DNA of 64,000 nt from a virus: positions 1-64,000 of IMG/VR virus record IMGVR_UViG_3300043411_000715; one strand, 5' to 3'. The position numbers and the translations under genes are program-made. Below the pieces are notes generated by a model, which was not told the origin of the DNA, made no database searches, and saw only the letters and a program-made list of their open reading frames with translations. Below, one piece after another: positions 7,820 through 18,300 of the stretch (positions are counted from its first letter, which is position 1; each line of letters begins with the position of its first letter).

Positions 7820-9288
7820 GTAGAGGTTTCAACAGCAATTTCCTTGCCGGCCTGGTGTCTGGCGGCCTGGGCACGTACCTGAAAATGAAGGACGTGGAAC
7901 GAGCCGACGCACGCGAGAAGCGCGAGCAGGAGGCGGCTGAATACCTGGCAGAGCAGCGTGGACGCGAGCGCACGCGCCAGCGAAACATCGACGCGGCGAT
8001 GGATGACTATGCGGCGATGGAGGGCTCGGGGCAGGTTCTGGACAAGAACGCCAGCGGGTTCTCGCCGTCGCAGGTGACGCAGCTCATGGGCCAAGGCGGA
8101 CAGGCCGCGGTAGACGCCGAGGCCACCAAGATCGCCGATGCCGAGATGGCGGCCGGCGGCCCGCCCAGCAAGGTGTCGTCGATGATCCCGAACTTTGCCG
8201 ATCCGGGCGGCGCTCCGGCGCAGGGCGCGCCCACGGTGGCCATGCGCGACGCCACCAACGCGGACCGCATCGGCGGCCTGCAGCGCATTGCCCTGGCCTC
8301 GCGCGATGCCGGCGCCATCGAGCGCCTGGGGCAGGCGAGGATGCAAGCCAAGTACGGGCAGGAGGACATGGCCGCCGCCGCTGCCGTGATGAAAGACCCG
8401 ACGGGACCGCAGGCGCAGGCGCTGGTCGGCCTGGTCAAGCAAAGCGTGCCGGGCGCCAGCCTGGACTTCGACAATACGACCGGCAACTTTGTCGGCTCGA
8501 TCGGCAACAAGGCGGTGAATCTGTCGCCGGCCCAGCTTGGGCAACTGGCCGTGGCGCAGAACCAGTTCAGCCGCGCCGATCCGGCCGCGCTGCAAACCAT
8601 CGCCGGGATCGACAAGGACTTGGCCGGCGCGGCTGCCGGGGCTTGGCAAACGCAGCTCAAGATGGCTGAGTTCGGGCAAAAGCAGAAGTACCAGGGCGCG
8701 CAGATCACGCACATGCAGAACCAGGACGCGAACCAGGCGCTGACCGCTGGCGCGAATGCCGTGCACATGCAGCAGCAAACCGCCGACTTGCAGCGCAAGG
8801 CGGCCACGGAAGCCGAAACCCGCGGTGTGGTGGAGCGGCTGTACAAGGCCAAGAACCCGAACGCGAGCGACGACGAGGTAAAGGCGGCCGGCCTGCGCGT
8901 GATGGATGGCCTGGTGGACAAGAACGCGCCGGCCGAGGTGAAGTTGGCCAGCGCCATGGTGAAGTTCGGTGTTGCCCCCGACATGAAAACGGCGCTGGAG
9001 CGCTCCATGTCGAGCAAGGAAGCATCGCCCGACAAGCTGCGCGCCGATGTCTACAAGGCAGCGCTCACGGCCAATTTTGGCGACGCCAAGAAAGCGGAGG
9101 CGGTCGCCGATCAATTCATGGCGTACATGGCCCAGTTCGGCAAGCCGAGCACGTCCAACCCGCAAGCCGTCACGCCATCCAGCGTCACTGGCAGACGAAC
9201 CGGGCCGACCGCCGGCGCCGTGGTGAGCGGATTCCGCTTCAAGGGCGGCAATCCGAATGACAAGGCCAACTGGGAACCTGCGAAGTAA
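7816..9288 (+). CDS. Putative internal virion protein
   Basis: 490 residues. The N-terminus has a short hydrophobic segment (FLAGLVSGGLG), then a highly charged helix. The rest is helical and Ala/Gln-rich with coiled-coil character, without enzymatic motifs. It lies between a small virion protein and the giant polyvalent gene, the position of T7 gp15-type ejection proteins. This role is inferred from order and composition only. Confidence 0.5.
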   Translation: MSRGFNSNFLAGLVSGGLGTYLKMKDVERADAREKREQEAAEYLAEQRGRERTRQRNIDAAMDDYAAMEGSGQVLDKNASGFSPSQVTQLMGQGGQAAVDAEATKIADAEMAAGGPPSKVSSMIPNFADPGGAPAQGAPTVAMRDATNADRIGGLQRIALASRDAGAIERLGQARMQAKYGQEDMAAAAAVMKDPTGPQAQALVGLVKQSVPGASLDFDNTTGNFVGSIGNKAVNLSPAQLGQLAVAQNQFSRADPAALQTIAGIDKDLAGAAAGAWQTQLKMAEFGQKQKYQGAQITHMQNQDANQALTAGANAVHMQQQTADLQRKAATEAETRGVVERLYKAKNPNASDDEVKAAGLRVMDGLVDKNAPAEVKLASAMVKFGVAPDMKTALERSMSSKEASPDKLRADVYKAALTANFGDAKKAEAVADQFMAYMAQFGKPSTSNPQAVTPSSVTGRRTGPTAGAVVSGFRFKGGNPNDKANWEPAK

Positions 9289-9300
9289 AGGCGCGTGGAC

Positions 9301-12300
9301 ATGACCAACCCCTGGGAACAAGACTGGAGCGGCGCCGCGCCGCAGGCGAACGACAAAGCCCCTTGGGAGCAGGATTGGGGCAAGCCGTCCGATGTGACCA
9401 AAGGCGGCGTGCTGGATACCGTGCGCGACTACACCCTGGCGGGCCTGAGCAAGGCGGGCCAAGGCAGTATGCAGGCGATCGCCGGCATGGCCGATACCGT
9501 GTCGGCGCCGGTGGCCAAGACGCGCGCCATGCTGACGGGCGCGGCGGCGCTGGCCGATCGCTGGCTCCCGGGCGACATCAACCCAACGTTGCAGGAGTTG
9601 GCGCAGGATGACGCCGCCGCGGCCGAGGCCAAGGCCCAGCAGAACGCCCTGAACAACCCGCTGGCGCGTGGGACGATGGCGTTGCGCGACGCCGCGCGCG
9701 AGCGCGGTCAGATGCTTCAGGACTTCGACAAGGAGTTCAACCCGGAGTTGGTGCGCCAGGAAGGGGAGATGTCCAAGGCGCAGGGCTTTTGGGAGAACGC
9801 CAAGGCCATCAAGGACAACCCGCTGGCGTTCTATGGCAACCTGATGCAATCGGCCCCTGCCATGGCGACCGGCATCGGGATGAGCAGCGGGGCCGCGCGC
9901 GCTGCTGGCGCGCTCGGCAAGGTTGCCGGCATGAGCGACGAGGCCGCGCTGGCGCTGGCCACGCGCAGCGCTGGCGCTGTCGGCACAGCTTCGGAGGCGG
10001 CGCTGTCTGGCAGTCAGGCGCGCGAGGGCATCCGATCCAACATCCTTGCAACGCCACATGCGCAGCTTGCCGAAAATTCGCCGCGCTATCAGGAGTTGAT
10101 GTCGCAACCCGGCATGACGCCAGCGCTGGCGCGCGACACGCTGGCCAACGAGGTGAGCACGTCGGCGTCCTTGCTGACATCGGCGGCAACCGCGCTGGGA
10201 TCGACTGTCACCAACCGGGTGTTCGGCAACCTGGAAGCGCAAATGATCGCCGGCAACAAGTTGGGCGCCAAGGACGCGCTGCTCAAGATGCCGGCCAAGG
10301 AAACGGCCGAGGAATCCGCCCAGGGGATGGGCGAGGACTATGTGCAGCATCGGGCGATGTTGCCGGCCGACAAGACCAACGCCTACGACCCGGGTGGCTC
10401 GTTTGTGCAGAACGCTGCGGCCGGCCTGGCCATGTCCGGGCCTGGGTCGGTGGGCGGCTACGCGCGCCAGCAGTACAACGCCTCGCGCGGGCTGAACCCG
10501 GACGGAACCAAGCCGGCGACCCCGCCTGCCGCGCCGCCGGCCGACGTGGCCATGGACATTCGATTCCCTGATGGCACGGTATCCAAAGACCCCGCTGGCG
10601 GCGCGTTCGACTACGCCAGGTATGACCAGTACCGCACAGCGCTGGAATCTGGCGGCCGGGCCGATGCCAAGAACCCGAACAGCTCGGCCACCGGCCTGCA
10701 CCAGTTCACCGAGGGCACGTGGCTGGCGATGGTCGAAAAAGCCAAGCCGGCCTGGGCCGAAGGCCTGAGCCGCGACCAAATTTTGGCCGCGCGTACCGAT
10801 GCTGGCAAGTCCACCGAAATGGTGCGCGTGCTGGACAGCGAGAATTCCGCGCGCCTGCGGGCGGCCGGGCAGCCGGTGAACGAGCACACCCTGTACGCGG
10901 CGCACCACTTCGGCTCCGGCCGGGCCATCGACTTTGCCAAGGCGGGCGACGACGCGTTGATGAGCAACATCTTGTCGCCGTCGCAGATGCGGGCGAACCC
11001 GTACCTGGAAGGTCTGACCAAGGCGCAGGCGATTGCCAACTGGGACAGCCGCGCGGGCGGCGCGGCGCCCGCGGCAAGCCCAGCGACAAAGCCGGCGGCC
11101 GAAAGCGACATCGCCAGCACCGAAACCGACGCCGCGGCCGAGGCCCTACAGCCGCGCGAGGCCGCGGACGTGGACAAGGTGTCCGCGCTGGACAAGCAGG
11201 CCCAGGCGCTGCAAAGCCGCTGGAACGACCTGAACAAGCCCGAGTACGGCCCCGCCTTCGACACCGAGCGGGCCGATTTGCAAAGCCAGATCGCGGCGCT
11301 GCGCGGCGAGCGTGACCAGCTGGCCCGCGACTGGCCCAAACCCGAGTACGGCCACCCCACCAGCTTCGCCACCGAATCCGGCGTGCGGCTGGATGGCCGC
11401 TATGCGCTCGTGGATGCCGATGCGCTGGTGACCAGCCACAACTCGCTGCTGAACAAGAACGGCGCCTACCCGCAGGAGCTGCAGCCGCGCGAGCGTGACC
11501 GCGCCGCCAGCGAAGCGCAGATTTCGGGCATCGTCAACAAACTTGACCCGGCCCGCCTGGGCATGAGTGCGGATGCCGCCACTGGCGCGCCGATCATCGG
11601 CGCCGACGGCGTGGTGGAGTCGGGCAACGCCCGCACGATCGCCCTGATGCGCGCCTACGAGGCCAACGGCCAGAAGGCGGCCGAGTACCGCCAGTTCCTG
11701 AGCGACAACGCCAACCAGTTCGGCCTGAGCGCTGAGCAGGTGGGGGCGCTGAAGAACCCGGTGCTGGTGCGCGTGCGCGACACACCCGTGGATCGTGCCG
11801 AGTTCGCGCGCCAGGCCAACGCCAGCACGGTGGCCGCCATGTCGCCGTCGGAGCAGGCGCGCTCGGACGCGCAGCGCATCGACAACATGGAGGACTTGAC
11901 GCCCAACGACGATGGCGACTTTGCCACCTCGCGCGACTTCATCCGCCGCTTCATGGCGCGCCTGCCGATGACCGAGCAGGCCGGCATGGTGGATTCGTCG
12001 GGCGCGCTGTCCACGGCGGGCTACGCGCGCGTGCGCAATGCCGTTCTGGCCAAGGCCTACGGCGATTCGCCGGTGTTGCAGCGCCTGACCGAAAGCATGG
12101 ACGACAACCTGCGCAACATCAGCAAGGCGCTGGTGATGGCGGCGCCCGAGGTGGCAAAAATGCGCAGCGCGATCGACGCGGGCGCGCGCTTCGACGTGGA
12201 CATCACCCCTGACCTGATGGCTGCCGTGACCGAGCTGTCGCGCCTGAAAGACGCCGGCACCAGCGTGCAGGACGCCATCGCGCAGGTCGGCATGTTCGGC

Positions 12301-15300
12301 GAATACTCGACCGAGGTCCGCGATCTGCTGCAATTCCTGGCCGACAACATCCGCCGGCCGCGGCGCATTGCCGATTTCGTGCGCGCCTACTATGCTGCGC
12401 TGGATCAGGCCGGCGACCCCAACCAAGGCTCGCTCCTGGGCGAGAAGCAGCCGCCCGCCAAGGGCGATCTGATGACTGCCGCGCGCCAGGACGCGCAAGG
12501 AGAACTGCTCGATGGCAATCCCGCAACCGCAACCCGATCCGCAGCAGATGCAGCGGGCGATCAAGGCCGTGCGCAAGCTGGCCCTGAAGGTCGAGTCCAG
12601 CGCCCGGATGAAGCGCGCCGTGGCCATGGCGATCAAGTCGATGGGCCTGCCCGATCCGAAGCCGCAGTAGACAAGCAGCCGTCGCCGACCGGTCAATGGC
12701 GCACCTTCCCGCCCGACATGGGCAGCCTGGGCATTCCGCGCGCCGAGATGCCGCAGATCAAGGGCGAGCATCGGGGAGCATTCATCCAGTTCCTGAAGGG
12801 CCGCGGCATCGAGGCCAGCGAGCAGCACGAGGTTGACGCTGCCAAACTCAAGCCGACGCAGGCCGAGTTCTCCATGGCCAAGGTCGAGGGGTTCCTGAAG
12901 AAGGGGCTCGGATCGGGTCGCTCCGTTCTGGTGTCGTCCGATGGCTACGTGCTGGACGGACACCACCAGTGGATGGCGCACGCCGTCGCCAACCAGGACA
13001 TCCCGGTCATCACCCTGAACGCGCCGATGCGTGAGCTGCTGGCGGTGGCGCACGAGTTCCCGAGTGTGCAGCGCAGCGAAGGCGCGGCCAACGACCCGAA
13101 CGCCAGCCGGCGCGAAGCGGTGCAGGACTTCAAGGCCGCCATGGCCGATCTGGCCGACATCGCCACCAAGTGGCAGCGCGCGGCCCTGGTGCCCGAGAAG
13201 GACGCCGATCTGATGCCAGTGCTGGCGCGGCTGTTCGATGCCGCCATCCGCATCGTGGGCACCGATCTGAAGGCGGCCACGCGCTGGGTGAAGGACCAGC
13301 TGCGCGCGAACCCGGCAACCAAGAAGCTGGTCAACAAGGTCGAGCCGATGAGCTTTCGCAAGGCGGCCGAGCAGGCGCTGGAGGCCATGAGCGAGCCACC
13401 GGCCCAGGGCGGGCTGTTCGACAGCCCGGAGCAGGCCAGCGAGGCGGTGCAGGGCGACATGTTCGGTCTGCCCGAGGCGCGGCCCTATGCGCAGTTGAGC
13501 GCGGACGAAAAGGCGGCGTTTGATCGGCGGCAGGGCATTCGAGCGTCGGATCGTGGGCGCGTCAGCGCGGCGAACTACGACACGGCGCGCGACAACTACA
13601 GCCCGCCGGCGGTCGAATCGTTCATGCCCAAGGAGGCGCTGGCGGCGGCCGACAAGGTGATTGCCGAGCATCAGCCGGAAAAACGAAATGATGCAGCGCC
13701 TGCGCTTAGTGTCGAAGATCGCGCACGCGCCGAGTCTTTGCTGGCACCGGTTCTGGCGAAGGCGGCCGAAGCGAAGGCTGAGTTCGATCAGAAAGTGATC
13801 GACATCGCCCAGCGCGTCGGAGCGCTGGGGCAGCAGTTGGCGCCTCTCAAGGGCCTGAAGCGCGGTGCCGAGAAGCTGGTCGAGGAAAAATTCGACGTCG
13901 GTGGCATGAAGGACTTGCTGCGTTCGACGATCGTGGTGCGCAGCTACGCCGATGCCCAGGCCGTGGTGGATGCGATCGAGAGTGAGTTCAAGCTGCTGCG
14001 CGCGCCCAAGAACCGCACGGGCGACGTGCCGCTACGCGCCCAAGGCGAGGATGTGGCTCCAGAAGACCCGGCGAAGTACGCCGGCTACAGCGACATCATG
14101 GTCAACGTGGTGATGCCCAACGGCACGATCGCGGAAATCCAGATCAACACCCCCGACATGTTGGCCGCCAAGGGCGCGCAGGGGCACAAGCTATATGAGG
14201 TGCTTCGCGCTGAACCGAAAGGTAGCGCGACGTTTGACGTGGTGAATGCGGCGAGCCTGGCGTTTTACGCCGAGGCGCGGGCTGCGGCGAGAAATTCCTC
14301 TTCGGTCATGCGAGACCAGTCGGCTGGCCAGAACCCGTTGGCGGGTTTGAGCCCTTCCCAGGGGGCTTTCTCGTCAAGCCAGAACCGCTTGCCGTCCGGG
14401 AACTCGACATACGACCGCTCGATGCCGTCGCCGTCGGCGCGATCCATGCCGAAAACGCAGCCGGGCGGGAATTTGTCAGGGACTTTCATGGGTTCCTCCG
14501 ATGCCTCCATTGTACCCGGCCAGGGCGCGGGACGCAGCGCCACTAGTGCAGCCGCGCAACAAAGTCAAGCGCAAAATCGCGCCTCGCGCAACAATTCGCA
14601 GAACGACCTGTTTGGAGCCCAAGATGCCAGTGCTGAAGGAAACCGTCCGCCGGGCGATGCAGGCGCAGGCGCCGCAGCTGTACCGGCAACTGGAGCGCAG
14701 CGGCAAGCTGGCCAGCTTCGTGAAGGAGCAGGCGGACGCGCTGAACGCGGAAATCCACGACGCGGTGATGCAGCGGATGATGGAGCCCGACATGCAGGCG
14801 CTGCCCGATCTGGAGCGGCCCAAGCGGGCCGCGGCGCTGGATCAGGCGCACACCGAAATCGCGCTCGCGCAGATGGCGTTCCCGTCAGCCGAGACATCCC
14901 CGCCAAGTCCGGGCGAAACTACAGCTTCTCAGGCCCCGACGACCTGAGCTACACCGGCTCGTGGGCGAAGAAGGCCGAGGCCAACGTCGCCGCCGTCGAG
15001 CTGCTGCGCGACCTCATCGCCGACAAGCGCCAGGCCACGCCCGATGAACAGGCCGTGCTGGCCAAGTTCGTCGGCTGGGGCGCGTCGGAGCTGGCCAACA
15101 ACCTGTTCGGCGACAAGCTGAACGCTCCGGCCCAGGCGCTGCGCGAGTACGAATCAGCCAGCAAGGAAATGGACAAGCTGGGCCGTGGCTCGTTGTCCAA
15201 GGGCGGACAGTACCGCGGCCAATATGCCGACCCGGGCTATTACCAGGCGGTGGGCGTGTTGCGCGCGGCGGGCAAAGTCGCCCCGCACGAGTTCCCGCCG

Positions 15301-18300
15301 AGCGTGACGCGGGCGCAGTTGGACGCGGCCAAGCCGGACGCGGGCGTGCAACGCTGGATCGCCCTGCGCGATCGCCTGAAGGTGGCGATGACGCCGACTG
15401 AGTGGAAGGAAGCCGCGCGCACCACGCAGTACGGCCACTACACCAGCAAGGCGGTGGTGCAGTCCATGTGGGCGGCCATGCAGCGCATGGGCTTCAAGGG
15501 CGGCGCGGTGCTGGAGCCGGGCGCCGGCATTGGCGTGTTCCCGGGCCTGATGCCGGCCGACGTGGCGGCCAATTCGACCTACACCGGCATCGAGTACGAC
15601 ACCTTCACCGGCAACGTGCTCAAGCAGCTGATGCCCGACGAGCGCATCGTCATCGACGGCTATCAGAACGTGGCGCTGCCCAAGGACTTCTACGACGTGG
15701 CGATCGGCAACCCGCCGTTCGCCTCGATGTCGGTGCTGAACGACAACGAGTACAAGCGCAACGCCTTCAAGCTGCACGACTACTTCTTTGCCAAGACGAT
15801 CGATCGCGTAAAGCCGGGCGGCCTGATGGCCTTCGTCACCAGCCGCTACACCATGGACAAGCTGGACGACAAGGCGCGGGCCTACCTGGCCGAGCGCGCC
15901 GATCTGGTGGGCGCCATCCGCATGCCGCAAACGGCGTTCAAGCAGAACGCGGGCACCGAGGTGGTCACCGACGTGCTGTTTCTGCGCAAGAAGGTGCCGG
16001 GCGAAGTCTTCGAGCACGCGCAGCCCTGGGCCAAGTCCACGCCGATGCAGGTGGACGGCGAGAGTTACCCGGTCAACGAGTATTTCCACGCGCACCCCGA
16101 GATGGTGTTGGGCACGCACAGCAGCCGGGGCAGCATGCGGGCGGCCAACGAATACACGGTGCTGCCGGGCGAGGGCGACATCGAAGCCGCTTTTGCCAAG
16201 GCTGCGGCCACCTTGCCGGCCGACGTGTACCGCGCCGAGATCGGCAGCGCCGCGCAGGCCGCGCAGGTGCGCGAGATCGACTTCAATCCGACGGCGAAGA
16301 AGGAAGGCAACTTCTACGTCACCGACAAGGGCGTGCTGATGCAGCGCGAAGGCGGCGCCGGCCTGCGCGTCGAGGGCTTGAAGCCGGCCGACGAGGCGAT
16401 CGTGAAGGCCTATGTGCCCCTGCGCGACGCCGTGAAGCAGGCCCAGTATGACCAGCTCAATGGTGGGCCTTGGGAGCAGTCCCTGGCCGCGCTGCAGGCG
16501 GCCTACAAGGCGTTCACCGACAAGCACGGCCCGCTGTTGCAGGCCAAGGCCTACACCGTCACGACGACCGAAACCGACCCGGAAACCGGCGAGGCGGTGA
16601 AGGTCAAGGACACCCGCTATCGGCACCCGCTGGAGGCGTTGCTGCGCTCCGACCCGGACGCCTACCTGACGCTGGCGCTGGAGCGCTTCAACGAGGAAAC
16701 CGGCCAGATCACGACCACGGACGCGCTCACCAAGCGCGTGCTGGAGGCGCCTGTGCACGCGCGGGTCGAGACGGTGCACGACGCGCTGCTAACCTCGCTC
16801 AATGACCTGGGGCGGGTGGACATCGCGGCCGTGGCCCATGCCGTCGGCCTGTCGCAGAAGGACGCGATCGAGGCCATGGGCACGGCGATCTACCAAGACC
16901 CGAGCGCGGGCTGGCAGATGGCTGACGAATACCTGTCGGGCAACGTGAAGAAGAAGCTGGCCGAGGCGCGCGCCGCGGCGCAGTCGGACGCCCGCTACGA
17001 GCGCAACGTTGCCGCGCTGGAAGCGGCGCAGCCGGCCCCGAAGACCCCGGCCGACATCAACGTCGGGCTGGGCATGAACTGGGTTCCGGCGCCGTTCTAC
17101 GAACAGTTCCTGCACGACCTGGCCGGCACGACCGTGAGGGTCAACTTCAACACGGCGACGCGCGAATGGTCGGTGGAGAAGGTCGATGGACACAAGACCC
17201 CGGCGGCCATTGCCGACTGGGGCACGGGTGACCGCGACATTGCCGATTTGCTGGTGCACGCGCTCAAGGGCACGCCGATCGACATCTCGCGCACCGAGAT
17301 CGCCGACGGCAGCAAGAAGACCGTGAAGGATCACGCGGCCACCGAGGCCGCGAACGAAAAACTCAAGGCGCTGCGTGAGCGGTTTGAGGGCTGGGTGTGG
17401 GAGAACCCCGAGCGCTCGGACAAGCTGGTGCAGCTGTACAACGACAAGTTCAACACCACGGTGCCGCGCCGCTTCGACGGCCGCCATCTGACGCTGCCGG
17501 GCACGACCAGCACGGTCACGGTGTTCGATCACGTCAAGCGCGGGGCCTGGCGCATCATCCAGTCGGGCAACACCTATCTGGCCCACGCCGTTGGATCGGG
17601 CAAGACCTGGCAAATGGTGATCAGCGCCATGGAGCAAAAGCGCCTGGGGCTGATCAAGAAGCCCATGTTCGTGGTGCCCAACCACATGCTGCAGCAGTTC
17701 GCGTCGGAGTGGATGCAGCTGTACCCGGCCGCGCGCCTGATGGTGGCCGACGAGGAGAACTTTCACACCAACAACCGCCGCCGCTTCGTGTCGCGCGTGG
17801 CGCTGTCCGACCTGGACGGGGTGATCATCACCCAGTCGGCATTCAAGATTCTTGACCTGGCCCCCGAGTTCAAGGCCAAGATCATCCAGGAGCAGCTTGA
17901 CCAGCTGGAGGCCTCGCTGCACGATGCCGATCCGAGCCTCAAGCCGGGGCAGAAGTCGCGCGATCCGACGGTCAAGCAGATTCAGGCCAAGATCGAGAAG
18001 CTGGAAACCCGGCTGCAGGCGGCCATGTCGAGCGAGGGCAAGGACAAGAACGTCATGTTCGACGAGCTGGGCGTGGACATGCTGTACGTCGATGAGGCGC
18101 ACGGCTACCGCAAGCTGGACTACGCCACCTCGCGCAAGGTCAAGGGCCTGAGCAGCGACGGCAGCGCCATGGCCTTGGACATGTACGCCAAGGTGCGCTA
18201 CCTTGCCGAGAAGAACCCCAAGCGCAATCTGGTGATGGCCTCGGGAACGCCCATCACCAACACGATCGCCGAGCTGTACAGCCTGCAGCGCTTCATGGCG

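Noticed and set aside
7735-10908. 1057-codon minus-strand frame opposite virion genes and the start of the giant gene
   Set aside because: Shadow composition (Arg/His/Leu/Ala), no motif, no operon context, while the sense genes have clear starts.
11146-13671. 841-codon minus-strand frame
   Set aside because: Same shadow composition. The sense strand has ParB-like domains.
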